From: Malurus cyaneus samueli
Taxonomy: Eukaryota; Chordata; Aves; Passeriformes; Maluridae
Length of the DNA stretch: 64,000 nucleotides
Reading direction: 5' to 3'
Assembly: GCA_009741485.1 (NCBI GenBank)
Contig: CM019220.1
Coordinates: 30,113,891 to 30,177,890, forward strand
Shown here piece by piece: positions 50,390 through 63,292 of this stretch. The position numbers were made by a program, and so were the translations under genes. The number at the start of each line of letters is the position of its first letter. Within the stretch, counting starts at the first letter, position 1. The notes under the pieces were generated by a model. The model saw nothing but the letters and a program-made list of their open reading frames with translations, ran no database searches and had not been told where the DNA came from.

Positions 50390-51060
50390 TCTCACCTGGA
50401 AGATGAGCACCTTGAAGCGGTCTCGGCGCAGCAGCTGGGCGTGGTGCTGCTCCAGCCGCCGCACCTGATCGCACTGGCGGTCCAGGCGCTCCCGCACGGC
50501 GCGGGTGTGAGCGCACACCTTCCGCGACTTCTCCAGCAGCTTCTCCACCGCCTCGCCCGTGGCGTCGTGGCTGCGGCACAGCTTGCCCAGGTCGCCCTGG
50601 ATGCCCCGCACCGCCCCTTCCAAGCCCCGCTGGCGCTGCTCCATCTGCCGCTGGTGGCCTTCCACGGCCTCCAGCATGGACACCAGCTTTTCCAGCAGCG
50701 CCAGCACGGTCAGCGCGTTCACCTGGCCGCCCACCGCCTCGGCGGCCGGCATCGGGGGCACGGCGCTGCCTCCCGCCGCCTCCCCCATGGCTGCTCCGGG
50801 CCGGGACGGGACGCTGCTGATGGAGCCGCTATAAGGGCTGAGCCTTCCCCTTCCCCCTCCCCCGGGGAGGATTCGGGCAGAGCCCGGCCCCGTTCCGCCC
50901 CGGGACTGCGGTGCCTCCCCCCGTCCGCCTGGTGTCCCGTGGGGAGCGGCCAGAGGCGATTCCAGCTCCTGGGCTCGCTGCCTCCTCGGAGCATCGGTAG
51001 ATGGCAGGAGATACCGCGGAATGCGGATAGCGCTCGGGCGGGGCTGCGGATACAAAGACA
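50390..51060 (-). promoter_or_regulatory. CpG island and presumed CAVIN2 promoter
   Basis: A sharply GC- and CpG-rich block covers exon 1 and about 270 bases upstream of the ATG, in contrast with the AT-rich DNA beyond 51110. Upstream of the ATG the minus strand has a purine tract of G-runs (50843..50864), suited to Sp1/KLF/MAZ factors. A TTATAG element lies about 42 bases before the ATG (50829..50834). No classical TATA box at a standard distance is certain, so the transcription start is unknown. Island promoters are normal for this type of gene. Confidence 0.7.
50396..50788 (-). CDS. CAVIN2: CAVIN2 exon 1 (caveolae-associated protein 2, N-terminal half)
   Basis: This exon encodes residues 1-131 of a cavin-family protein. 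Cavin-2 is a peripheral membrane protein that binds phosphatidylserine and protein kinase C, joins cavin-1 and caveolin at the plasma membrane, and shapes caveolae. Residues about 22-121 form the HR1 coiled coil, starting QVNALTVLALLEKL and continuing through KLLEKSRK, HTRAVRERLDRQ and HAQLLRR, with basic patches typical of lipid-binding HR1. The exon ends FKVLIFQ, then a GTGAG donor on the minus strand (50391..50395). The intron is phase 0. The ATG at 50788 was chosen because MGE starts the family and the context GCAGCCATGG is strong. The frame stays open a further 91 codons upstream, which I attribute to GC-rich DNA. The segment before HR1 is about 21 residues, roughly 30 shorter than I recall for human cavin-2. 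Family assignment is firm; the exact start is slightly less so. Confidence 0.95.
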
Positions 51061-51109
51061 ACCATGGTCCGGGAGAGAGATTGTGGGTGCAGACCGGAGT
51101 TCAAGCCTG

Positions 51110-51535
51110 TGGTGTAATATGAAGGCCCTAAACTGATAAGAATAATTAAAAGTGTTTAAATTGATCAATATAACAATTTTTACAACAATGATATATTGAC
51201 AGCTTTTAAAAGTAAATTATTACCATAATAAATATATCAATTATTACATTAATCACGTGTTAATGTGCTCCAACAATATCCAGTAATATAGTACCAGTAT
51301 ATTTATTGTTCTATTAGCATACTGATGATAATTTGTAATAATTGTCGTAACAATTAACAAACTTACAAAACATTCACACACAGTGAATCACATCTCCCAT
51401 AACTCCTTCCACCAAGTAAACACTCCATGCAACACCAGACTGTGTTTTGGGTTTTTTAAAAATAATAATGTCAATATTTTTATCTCCTCATTGTTATTGT
51501 TATTGTTACAGGGTTAAAAAAATAACTTAGGTGAT
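51110..51535. other. AT-rich non-coding block between CAVIN2 island and microsatellite
   Basis: Strongly AT-rich DNA with many TAAT and ATTA words begins abruptly at the edge of the CpG island. No gene, tRNA or recognisable transposon is seen. The sharp change of composition could mark an old insertion, but I find no terminal repeats. Confidence 0.6.
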
Positions 51536-51540
51536 AATTT

Positions 51541-51630
51541 ATTCTATTCTATTCTATTCTATTCTATTCTATTCTATTCTATTCTATTCTATTCTATTCT
51601 ATTCTATTCTATTCTATTCTATTCTATTCT
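51541..51630 (+). repeat. Pentanucleotide microsatellite (ATTCT)18
   Basis: Eighteen uninterrupted ATTCT units, followed by a few CATTC-type variant units to about 51652. It lies about 750 bases upstream of the CAVIN2 start codon. Purity over 90 bases suggests recent length change. Reading frames through it (YSILF repeats) are artefacts. Confidence 0.98.
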
Positions 51631-53413
51631 TTCTCCATTCCATTCCATTCCATCTTCTTGGGTTTGTTAGTAAAAAATTCCAAACAAAAACCAGTGTGGT
51701 GTTGCATGGTGGGAGGAGAGCTGGGAGGCTGGATTCACTGCTTGGGGTGTGGAGGTTAGCTGGGTTCTCTTCTTGTCCTGACTGGATTCTCCAGCGTTTC
51801 TTCAGTGAGAAAGTGGCTGTTTTGGGGGAATAGTGGTAAACAGGGTGTGGTGGCAGAGGCACTGTGTTGCCAGGCACCAAAAGGAGCTATTTGGCATGAA
51901 GAAATACCAAGCTGTTTATTTAGAATAGTGCATAACTGTTCTCAGGCTGACCCAAGGCAGTTATCAGGGAAAATATTGCATAATTTCATGGACTTGGGTG
52001 GCTCATCCTGTGCTGATGTTCTCAGGCAGTCGATATCTTTCTGTCTCCTGCCCTTTATATTTGCTTGGAAACAGGATTTCTTGCTGCAACACAGATGTTC
52101 CCAATGCTTGGCTATAATGAATTCTAATATTTGGGTAGCTGAAATATAACTTTTTCTAATATTTGGCGAAATATAATTAATGATTTTCCTGCATCCTGTA
52201 GATTAAAAGCATCTATTTGGAGTCCAAATGACCATAATCTCTGTCCTTTCCTTTGTACACACAATAAAAAAAAAGGCATTTTACCATGAAAAAGAATACA
52301 AATTAATGACTGAAGGACTATGTAAATGAATTACCCATTTCAAATGCTGTGTGCTTGAGCCCCTGAATGTTCTGCAATGTTATCTTTTTTTGGTCCCTGC
52401 TTATTTTTTTTTTTTCTTCAGGCTGCAACTTCTATTCTTCAAGTTGTGGGAGCTTGAAAAATGCATTTGTGAGTGAGTTCACTTCGGAAAAAAAAAATCA
52501 CCGAGCCTGCCAGAGCTGTCCACAGGGGAAACTATGCTGAGACTGTAAAACATGCGGGCTGAGAGGGGAGTGGACATATTTTAAAGGCACAACCTAAACA
52601 AAACCCTTGTGTTTGCATGAGCTCTCCCTGGCAGCACTACCTGGTACGCCCTTCCCTAGGAAGGACGTGTTTGTGTCTGCAGAGGCTGCCAGTGTTTGCC
52701 CCTTTCAGGACAGGATCCTGCCCACCTCTCTTCCTCTCTCCCCTCCCTTCATTTTGGCAGGGAACAACCTGTGTCCATGCCCAGCTGCATATCTTTCCTG
52801 TGGCAAAATACCTTTTGAATTTCCCAAATTGATTTTTCTTTCAGCTTTGCTGGGCTGTTGCAAAGCCCTGGCCTGGCTGTGGTCCCAGCCCATCTCTGGA
52901 GCCCATCTCCTCCAGCCTTTCTGCATCAGCCTTCTGCCACGCCTGGCACAGATGGAAGCTAAAGAAACACTCTCCTGACTCCTGCTGCGAGCCTTCTGCA
53001 AGAGTTCTGCAACTTTTTGAGGGTTTAAAATACCCAGACCCGTGTGCATTCCACGGAAAAGCTGTGACAGCCGGCACAAAACACTGAGTGTGGCTTCTGC
53101 TCTCGGAGCCAGCACAGCAAAGCCACTGACACCCAGGGTAGAGGATTCCTCAGGGTCCCCATGGCTTGGGAAAAGGGACTGTGCTGTTCCCATGCCCCCT
53201 TCCCAGACTTTCTGCTTGTGCCACCAAGGGAAAGGAGAGGTGGTGAGAACAGGGAAAAAATGACCCTAAACTGGTACCTGTCCCAGTCTGCTGCTAAATT
53301 CCTGCTGTGGGTTTGACACCAGCTGTCAGCTCTGATTGCCTGTCACTTTTGTAACAACACCGTCAGGCTGCTGGGCTGCCAGTGCTTGATGGAATTGGTG
53401 AATTCTTATTAAA

Positions 53414-53458
53414 TTTTTTTTTTTTTTGGTTTTTTTTTTTTTGGTTTTTTTTTTTTTT
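53414..53458. repeat. T-rich tract with regular GG interruptions
   Basis: Three runs of 13 or 14 T are separated by GG, a small expansion of a T13-14GG unit. It is simple-sequence DNA. Confidence 0.88.
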
Positions 53459-56400
53459 CTTAAATTAATGTGATTAATTTGGCAGAGTAGCAGAGGAGGT
53501 ATTTTGCCAAGTTTCGATACAGATTTCACTGGTGAGAAACTTTCTATAGGAAAACATTTTACATTTATTTAGAAAGAAGAAGCATTAAAGAGATTAAATT
53601 TATCAGGGTCATCCGATGTAAGTCAAGAGTTCTTTTCATGTAAAATCAATATGAGTGAATTATACGGACAAAAATTGGAGGTTAACTCACTCATTACTCA
53701 CGTGGTGCTCAGGATAATAAATGTTTGATGCTGCAGCATTACTGATAATTTATTAGGCATGGAGTAATAGGTAAAACAATATGACAGGAAAGGAAAGAGA
53801 AGGGAATTAATAGGGGAGGGAAGAACAGCAGGGAACAGGTCATTGTCACCTTATTGAATTTCATTTCCAAGCTACCAGTGACTTTAGGGGGATGGTGTGA
53901 GGCTATCTGCCTGCCAAGGTGAAGGGGTGGCTCATGGAGACAGCTTTGGGGGTGTGGGAGGAGAGCTCAGAGCGGAAGGGCTGGAGCCTGGAGGGGCTGG
54001 GGTGGGATCTGCTTGGACAGGGGAGAAAAGGGAGCACGGGTGGGACATGGGATGGGGACAAGTGATGCTGCATCCACTGCAGGGCCATCAGTGTCTGCAG
54101 CCAGCCAGGCTGAAGGCATGGAATCTGTCTGCCTGCTGCTGAAGGGCTGCTCGGAGAGCTTTCCTGGGTCACAGTGCTGTTCCCCTCCTGTCAGTCTACT
54201 CCACAGTGATGTTTGTCACGCCACTGGCACCTCTGCCCCTCCGCCAGGGCTGGTTGACACTGGCCAGAAGCTTCTGGGGAAACGGAGGCTGAACGGGCTG
54301 GTTTGTTACCCGTGTGTGATGTTTGAATGAGGTTTGTGTTATTGGGCTGTGAGACTGACAATGCTGGTGGGATTGATTCCAGTGGGAGGCATTTCCCCTC
54401 TCAGCACAGGCCACTCCTTCCAGTGACACAGCCCAGAGAAATGAGTATATCAACTCTTAAAGCTGCCTTCTTTTAATGTTCTTTTAGAAGAAAATTGTGT
54501 GTCTGTTATGAGTCAGGCTCACTGGCAGCACCCAGTTTGTGTTGTGCTCTGAAAGCATTAGAGAAGAAATGTGGGTTAGAGGAGCAGAAACTGATTCCCA
54601 GAATTGTCTTTAGCACCGAGCCTGGACCAGCACAACTCACCCAACCCTTCTGGGGGTGCCAATAATGGCACTGGGGTGTGGATGGGCTATCCTTTGGCTG
54701 CAGTTCCTGATGCTCACGTTTTGGGAAGGAGTCAGTGTCTCAGATGTGATGGAGCGTTTTGTGTAGAGAAGCAAGCGCTGAGCTGGGGAGGAGGAAGCTC
54801 TTAGAGCTCCACAGCTCCCATGGTGAGGGATTCAGCCTGGGAGGCTGCACACAACTGGCAGGCACATGGAATATTTAGTGGGAGCTGAGCAAGGGCAAAC
54901 CCAGCACCCATGCACAAGGTGGATTGGGATCTGAGCAGCACAGTCGCTGCTGGGATAAATTTTAGTGTTTGGGGAAAGAGAGAGATATGGCTGGTCGATG
55001 GGAAGTGTATCAGCAAAGAAGAGCATGAAACTGCAATTTCATTCTCCTGTGCAAATGGTATCCAGCAGAACTTAATATGCAATGAAGAAATCCACTTCCA
55101 CTTTATCGGCCAGACTAAATCATGTTGTGCACAGGAGACTTCCTTTTGCTGTGTGCCAAATAGTAATGACTCTGTGCAGGCTTGTAGACAAGGGAAAAAA
55201 ATAAGCCACATAAAAATACCATATGTGCCAGGCATTTTCTGTGTATTTCCTCAGACGGTCGAGGAGCACAATAATAAACTACGTGCTTTTTTATTTTTTT
55301 TTGTTTCTTTTTCCCTTTGAAAAGCAAATTAAGTTTTGTGAAGGGGGAAAAATAGTTTCCTTAGCTTGGGATAAAAGAGAATATTTCAGCTGCTCAGTTG
55401 GACTTTTCTGCATCTCGGACAAAAGCGAGGTCAGGACACCAGCAGTTCCAAATGGAGCAGCATATGGCCGGTCAGACCAGACCTGCCAGGGCATTGTATT
55501 CCTCTGCTATGTGGGGCACGGAGCAGGAGGAGCAGCTCCATTAAAAAAATTATTGAAAGGATGTGGAAAATGGCAGGAGCTGCAGGATGGGCCGTGGTTA
55601 CCTACAGGGAACAAGCTCTGCTTTTGGAGCAGAGAAGCAGCTCCATCCTCGACACCTGCTCCTGCAGCCAGGGCTTTGTGGAGGAGCTGCAAGGTCACAG
55701 GGACCAGGCAGCTTCAGGGAAGGGATTTTGTTGTTTCTGGTAAAAGTCCTTTCCAAATGGAGGCTGGGCTTTTAGGAAGTGTGATAATTGAAATGCTCAC
55801 CAATGGTTTAACTTCATTCCAAAGCGCTGGGTTCTTTGGAAGAAAACGCTGTTTGTTTTTCCTGGTTTCAGATCAGGAGTTATAAATGGAAACAGAGATG
55901 CTTTTCCCTTCCATTTTTGGATATTTCTAGAAAAAGGGGATGTTGTTTTCAGTAAAAGACAGGTTAACTTGTCTGCTTTTTCTTTCCATCTTCAATAAAA
56001 GAGAATAAAAATTAGAAAGCTTTTAATAATTTGAAGCTGAATGCACATAGATTATTTCTTCTAGGATTTTTTATATTACAGTATATTCTCAATGATTTAT
56101 TGTCTTCTGAAATTTCTCAAGGAACATTTAAGGAAGCAATCTTCTTGGAAAGGACAAGAATGGGCTGCAGAGTGTTCTTGTGGTGCTCTGTGGAGATTAC
56201 TTGAGGTGATGCCTCTTCCCAACAGAGGGGAGGTTTTCTAGCAATAAATAAGAGCTTACGATGGGTATTGTGCTTAAAGGGAATTGTGACTTTATCTGGA
56301 ATTTTTATTGTTGCTAAAAACCTGAAAGAAGAGATTTCCCTACTTTGTAATCAGGTTCTTTGGAACAGGACGATGATGAAACAGCATTTAATGGCAGCAA

Positions 56401-57067
56401 ATAGAGTATTAATTATGTGGGAAGCAGGTGAATTGAGATCTGTTTTCTGCAGATAATTGGGGAGACTTTGAGTCGCTTTTGGCCTGCAGACACACCGCCA
56501 TTCATATCCTTTGAATCTTTTATTTGAGATGAGCTGTAATGGAGTTGGGATCCAGAGAGGGTCTTCCCTGCACTGCTGAGGCATCTGTCATGTTGTGCCA
56601 TGTGCCTTCATGTTGCTCAGATGACACGGCACAAGATTACAGTGCAACGCAAAGCCGAGCGTGACTAATGTGACACGGCATGTCCAAAACAATCCTTGCT
56701 TTCAGTAGATCATTTATCCTCTAAAAGCTAGTATTTAGGTTTGTCCTTAGATAATTCAATAGCTCCCGTCTCTGGTAGGAAGGATGTCAGCCTGAGTTAG
56801 CGTTTGTGATGAGCAGCGCTGATGGGACATGATTGCATGAAAAGGAGGGAGGAGCAGCAGGCTCTGGGTGCACATCCCAGAGTACCTGGCCAGGTTCAAA
56901 ATGAGAGAAAAACTCACACAGGATCTGTCACAGGCCAGGTGGCCTTGGTGACAGCCACCACAGCGCTTCAGGTTTTGATTTATCCTTTTATAGATCACCA
57001 ATAGTGTGCCTGAGTTAAGGTAGTTAGAAAAGTAGGAAAGAAAAAAAACTCCCCCAATGTATATGGA

Positions 57068-57134
57068 AAATTGTGTGGAATGGTTAAATGAAGAGCTGTC
57101 AAATTGTGCAGAGTGGTTAAATGAGGAACTGAAA
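57068..57134. repeat. Imperfect 33-bp tandem duplication
   Basis: Two adjacent copies share AAATTGTG, then TGGTTAAATGA, with a 33-base period and several substitutions. It is short and decayed, and no function is evident. Confidence 0.75.
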
Positions 57135-60100
57135 TCAAATTATTAAAAAAGTAAAGTTGGACATAAATCTGGGCAAGTTTGCTGTGCAAACTGCATGGGT
57201 GTGACCTGACAGAGCTCCAGGGAGAACCCAGCCTCAACCCTCCAGGAGGGATGGCATCAGAGAGCCTCCAAAAAGTGGGGTGCATCCTGGACATGCAGAG
57301 GAATATTTTGAAAGCTGTTCTTATATGTGAAAAGCAGAAATCTAAGCTGGAGGAATCTGGGGTATTTGACAGTATCTTCTCTCTTGTTCTTGCTCTCTCT
57401 CACCTGCACTCTCCCCTTGCTGGATTTTATATGCCCTATGCATACTGCTTTCTGTTCTTGATAGTAATTATTTTCGGTGATTGAAAACACTTATTAACTT
57501 AGTTACAAAAAGATTGCATATTTTCCAGAGACCCTGTTGAGGTTAGAAGAGAAAAAGAAGGTTAAATCAGGTTGTGAGCATCCACGGTGCACAGCATTAA
57601 CAGCTTATTTATTACCCCACAGGCATTAAGCATTTTTATTCAGAACTATTGAATAAGCAGGAAGCCATCTACACAGGACACAGCTGAAATGTCAGGCTGC
57701 CCATGAGTTTGTTTCAGGGTTTCAGGCTCTGGGTGAACCCTCCATCAAACTGCAGCCGTGAGTGGGTGAACTCGGTTTTTAACCCGAGCACAGTTCACCA
57801 GGAGTTATTTCCATGCACTGGCTGCAGAGCTGAACCTGTGCTGCTGGTCAGGTTCCAGATGAGCTGTGACCCACCCCAGGGCTGTGAGCTTCCTCCTGTG
57901 CCATCTGAGAGCTCTCCCATCGCCCCAGGGCACCGAGGGGCTGCTGCAGCCCCCAAATGGGTGTGTGCAGCTCTTGGGTTTATTTTAGCTTGTAGATCTT
58001 TAGCTGCTGAAGCCTGACTCTGTCCACAGGCTCCAGGCTGCCTTGCCAGGCTCTCTGAAGATCTCAGACCATCCAGGTTTGCAGCCACATAAAGGTTATT
58101 CCTGCTGTGCTGAAGGGGTTGCACTGGGTTCACTCTGCTGTGCTGGATCCTTTGCCAAAGTCCATTTTAAAGGCACCTCATCCCTCAGTAAAACTGCCCA
58201 AAACCAGCACCAAAGTGTTTTTCCCTCTGAATCTTCTGACAGCATTGCAGATTGAAGGGTTTGCTGAACGAAGGCTTGAGAAAATCAATCTTCATCTGTG
58301 AGAAGGGCTTTTTCTCCTAGCATGCTTTCTCCACAGAATCGCCCTTTCCAGATTCTTCATTGCTTGCCAGGAGCAGCAGCCACAAATCCAATATTGAATG
58401 GGAGCAAGGAAGGCCATAGAAGAGGAAAGTTGTAATTGAAGAAAAAGAGCAGCATGTTTTTGCTTTTTTGATTTTTTTTTCTTAGATAAATTCCTTTTTA
58501 TAAAACCGATAGGTCCCAAAAAGAAATAATTTTTTTTTCCATTGGCATTTTGCTTTAGTAAAGTTTGTCCTAAAAAGTACCATATTTAGAAGAAACAAAA
58601 CAAGCCTGTTTCCTCACTGCTAACCAGGTTTACCCAACCTCAGAGCTTCACTAATAACTGTTTCTTAGCACTAGACATCTTAGCAACTACTCTGCAGTGT
58701 GCTGCTTCATAGTGCTGCAGTGGGTTGGTTTGTTTGTTCCTGTGTGATCTCCAGGCACCTCAGGATATCATACTGGGCACAGATAGAAAAATCTGACCAC
58801 TCTAAATTAGCTACATGTAAATCCTGGGGCTGAAATGAATGAAAATACTGGCTTCTTGAGCTGACTTGTGTGGAAAAGCACCACCTAAGGGACTCTGAGA
58901 AATATCTCGTCCTCTTGGACAACACCCAGCTGAATGGGAGGTGTAAGAGAAAAAAAGCAAGATAAATTCTGCATTAAACCACAGCACCCTTTCCATCCTC
59001 TCTGTTTCTGTTTTCTTTTTAATGCCCCTGTTTACCATCACATCAGCCGATGGTTTTGTGCAGTGTGACAGCTTTAATTCAAAGTAGCATAGACTAAAGG
59101 AGCAAGGAGCATTCTTTAAAGCTGTGTATTTTCCCAAATTCAACATCACTGTGCAGACTGTGGGTCTGTACCTTCTGTGGCTCAGGTGAGCTTGGAGGGG
59201 AGCAGGCAGACAGAACAGAGCATCCCTCTCCTCCTGAATCCTTGCTCCATCTTCTGCCCTATCCCCATTTGTGAGAATCCTGCATCCATGAACATCTCCA
59301 CCTGAAATAAGAAAAAAGAGGGTGGGAATGGGGGGGTAAAAGATTTAAAAAAAATTCGGAAAAAGTTTGGGTTAAATAAAAAGGAAAAAAAAAAAGCCAC
59401 TTCTGGCCAAGTTGGACTCAAGGCGTGTAGGGATGATGCAGGAGGTTTGCAGTGGGCTGTTGGATGATTTGAGAAGTGCAGATCCAGATTACAAAAAGAA
59501 AAAAAAATCAAATTTCCTGCACTTTATACCTTCAGCAAATAATCTCACATCCTCTCCTGTTACTAAATAGGGTAATACTTAAAGAATTAAGAGCTGATCA
59601 TAGGAACCTATGAAACAGAAGGTTGTGCAAGGTTAGAGAAACCTTTTGAAGTTGGACTTCCCGAATAATTTTCCTCTCTCAAAGGTTTGCTTGCCTTTGG
59701 AGTGACCCTGCTGAGGAAGCATTTGCTGTTGGTCCTCTCTTGGGCTCACATCCTGTTACAGAGCCATCCCCCTCAGTGGGCTCTGGTGGGCTCCAAGGCT
59801 GTGCCCATGCACTGTCCAGCTCCATCTCACCCCCTCTCCTGGCACAGCCCCTTCCCTTCCTCTCCTGCCCCTTTTAAAGGACAGCCAAAATATTCCAAAG
59901 GCTGACATCCCCGTTCTGCTGAAATTGCTCTCAACTGGCTGATTTCCTTTGCCTTACAACTTGTAATTAATTAGGAAAAGGTTAATTCTGCACCTTCCAG
60001 TACTTACTCTCCAATATTATTCAGACCATGGTTATTTTTCCTTTCTCCCTCTTTTCTCTGTCTCTCCTGCAAGGCTGGCTTTTTGGGATTAGTCGGTTTC

Positions 60101-63100
60101 TGATCCTGACATTTTTGTCTGTTGCCTTGCACATCTCTATTTAACAGCATATTACCGGTGCCACTTCATGTGAAATCCATGTAATTATTTTTTAGGTTTG
60201 AAAGGTTTTTGCTTTTAAAGGGCAAACAACACTTTTCAGCAGTCTTTGCAGGTGCGTTAAGACACGTGGGAATTTTCAAACACAGTGGGAGGAGAAGTTT
60301 CACCATCAGCAGTGTCTGCAAGTGCTAGCTGGTGTCCCTTGACACTTGCTTTGTGGAGGATGATGCTTGTCTGCAGAGGCTTTTCAGCAGCTAATTTTAA
60401 GAGCATCTTAAATAAATCTCTCCTTTAGTTACAAAGAGAGAATGCCAGGCAGGGACAAAATGTCTAAAATCCATTGTGTGTGCCCTTCGAGAAAAATGCA
60501 AGGTAAGAAAACAAAGTTTGAGGAAATGTCAAGGCCTTTTTACAAATATTTGTTTCTGGATTCTGAGTTTCCTCTTCTCATCAAAAGTATTAACCAAGTT
60601 CAGCACGATGTCTCCAGCTGACCAGGTCAGTCTTGGGTGCCACCAAAGGCTGTTTGAACTGAGCTCCTGATTTTCAGCTTAGTGTTTCTCAGTATTCTGC
60701 TTTTTCCTTACTTTATTCAAGTACTAATTAGGGCAACATCATGTGTACATCAATTTAATGCCAAACAAATGTGCACCATTTGTGAAGGTGAGGGAAAAAG
60801 AGGGAAAACGAGGTCCCCTGCACGAAGCAGGGTGGCCACCCAGGGCTGCAGCCGGGCGCTTCAGTGCCACTTGCTAGAGCAAATACATTTAAAAAACAGT
60901 GCTTTTGAAACAACAGTGTTGTAGACATCGTATTCTTGTTCTCCAAGGACCATTTTTCTTCCAGCTTTGAGGGGAGCAGGGCCAATCCACCAGGCTGTCC
61001 CACAGCCATGGCCCCAGCCCCACCTGCCTCTCTCTGCAGCACGCACTGAATGTCACTCACCCTCTTCTGAAATTACTTCTTCACTCTTGGGCATTGCATT
61101 GCTGTTTGACCTTCAGGCTTCCACCACCAGTACAACAAGGCTTGTCAGCTTCTGGGACAGGGGCTGTAAGAATCTCCAAGCTGAAAGGCTGCCCACTTGT
61201 CTTTTGATCTTGTGCCAGGCTGTGCTCTGGGTTAGGGTTGAGCTCCTACACAAACCGAGTGGTGCCTGGGGTCTGCAGAGAGCCTGTGTGGGGATGGGCA
61301 GGCTCAGTAAGAGTCCTGCACAGCCCTGAAAGGCAGGGGGACAAAGCTCACCTCCAGGAGTTAATTTATTAATATAATTTCCAACCAGCTTTATTGTTTT
61401 CTCACTCTCTTCGTGCTGCCTGTGATTTTGATGCTGCCTGCCTGCAGGCTCAGGGAGAACTGCCCAGGAGCAGAGCGGGTGTGAAATAAAAGGAAAAAGG
61501 GAGATCTGAGCCCTCCAGCTTTGGTGGCCGAGGGGCCAGGAGTCTCTGTGTGAATTATGCTCTGCAGAAAAGCCCAGACCCCTCGCCCTGATGACCATTC
61601 CTCCGCAAGGTGTCCATGGTTTTCCAGACTCCTTCTTGAGAAAACAGACCAAATTCAGACAAAAGAGACACTGCAGTTTGCTAGATAAATTATTTTCAGT
61701 TTTTTTTTTTTTCTTTTTGTTTTCCTTCAAACCACAGCAGAGCCTCTGAAGGCATCAAAATTGATGCTTTATGCATATACAGGGCGACAGCATTTGAAGC
61801 TATTTTGCCCCTATTAATTAACATTAAAAACAGAAACATAAATATATCTTTTAAAGTCATGGCTGTTCCTGATTGAGCATTATCACGCATTTCCGGGGAG
61901 AATTTGGATTTTGAGGAGGAGGTAATTTTTATGCACCCAAACCCTACCACACACACCAACCCCACCACCTGGGGCACGTGTGTGTCTTTGAATGCATTTT
62001 CCACAGACTTTTGCAAGGACTTTTGCGAAGGGAGAAGTAGCAAGAGTCTGGCTTCATGCACCGCAAATGTCAGGAAACCAATTTAGGGCAGAAAAATATT
62101 TCTCTCTTTGGAAAGTGGGGACATTTTCCTCTCCAGCCCTGGAGCAGCACAGCCAAGAGAGGGGTGAGCTGGGCTTCAGAGCAATGTCTTGCCCTGCAGC
62201 CCCAGGGAGCCCAGAGTCTGATGGGATTAGCCTGCTTATCTGCTTTTCTGGCTCTCAGTTAGGATTTAGTTAAGAATTTCCTGCATCTGCATCAGCAAGA
62301 AGAAATGGCTGTTGCCGGGATTTGGAAAGGTCAGCAACAGGCCAAAGATATTTCAGCAGAGAGTTGGAGACTTTTAAGGTGTTGGAAGTGCACAGGCTGG
62401 AGTCAAATCCTAAAAGCAGGTCCTTGGCATAAGGAAAGAAGAAGCTTCCAGCAAGGACTGTGGATTTGTAAGCAGCAGGAACTGTTCCCACTCAGTTTTG
62501 TGCCAGCTGTTCGTCCCTCCACACCAAACCTGCAGCAAAGCTCCCTCTCGGGTCTCAGTGGGTGTGTGGCATTTGGGAGACCATTCTCCTCTCCTGCAAA
62601 GCCCTGGCTTTTCCCACCCCATCTGTGCTTTGCCCACCAGCTGGCATCTGCCTCCAAGCATTGCTCCTCTGCAGGAAGAGCCCCTCAGATTAATGGTCTG
62701 TCTAAAAGCTAAAGAGGAAAAAAAATAAAAAGAGAAATAATTTTAAGTATCACATTAAAATGCCACTCCACATCTGAAAGGATCCATTAAAACTTTTATG
62801 GAGCTTTTTACATTTGTTTCCCCTCTTTTACATTTTGTTCTGATTCAAGCACTTCTCTCCTGTAACTCTCCTTTGTAATAAACATTTTCGTCTCGGTTAG
62901 CTCTGCTCTAAGAGGGACTATTTTTGGTGCAGAGAAAAACATAAGATGTCTGATAGAATAGAGCTTTTCTTTCCAAAATCACCGTTTTTAGGGCTCCAGC
63001 CTGGGCAGGAACTTTGGGCTAGCCCCCCATCAGAAGTGTTCCTGCACAATCTTTCTTAAAAATACATATTTTTAAGGGATTTGGAGAAGTGTACCCAGAC

Positions 63101-63139
63101 TTCACCCTCTGGGTGCTCTCTTTCTTAGAAGGAAAGGTT

Positions 63140-63292
63140 TCTAAGGTCCAGCAGAAATCCCTGAAAACTTTCAAGGCCAGGCTGGACTGGTCTCTAAAGA
63201 TTCTGGACTAGTTGAAGAAGTTCCTGCTCATTGCAGGCGGCTCTGCTCGATGACCTTTAAAAGGTCCCTTCCAACTCAAGCCATTCTGTGAA
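63140..63292 (+). mobile_element. Short CR1 LINE 3' fragment
   Basis: The stretch AACTTTCAAGGCCAGGCTGG, then a diverged middle, then AAGGTCCCTTCCAACTC and CCATTCTGTGAA is the usual tail of another CR1 subfamily. It is more diverged than the copy in the CAVIN2 intron, so probably older. The left limit is uncertain and could reach about 63060. Confidence 0.85.

Larger units (their letters stand above)
43334..50395 (-). other. CAVIN2: CAVIN2 intron 1
   Basis: This is the single intron, bounded by GTGAG at the exon 1 side and CTTTCAG at the exon 2 side, phase 0. A single coding intron is the usual cavin gene structure. It holds a CR1 tail on the opposite strand (44646..44992), one ambiguous base in a poly-T run (46679), a 28-base poly-A run (49755..49782) and a 0.9-kb minisatellite next to the donor. 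No other coding exon is recognisable. The stretch around 48640..48950 has compact homeodomain-like and TEAD-like (CATTCC) sites and could be regulatory, but this is inference only. Confidence 0.9.
51653..63139. other. Gene-free intergenic DNA upstream of CAVIN2
   Basis: No supported exon. Frames of up to 220 codons (55223..55885) lack recognisable domains. TMEFF2, the usual mammalian neighbour on this side, has no recognisable exon here. Simple T-rich tracts and one imperfect 33-base duplication are the only repeats noted. Confidence 0.65.

Noticed and set aside
50441..51136. 231-codon plus-strand frame
   Set aside because: It is antisense to CAVIN2 exon 1 and its CpG island; GC-rich DNA lacks stops in several frames.
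55223..55885. 220-codon plus-strand frame
   Set aside because: No domain, no family resemblance and no supporting signals.
61113..61730. 205-codon minus-strand frame
   Set aside because: Begins in a Lys-rich homopolymer artefact and shows no recognisable protein family.
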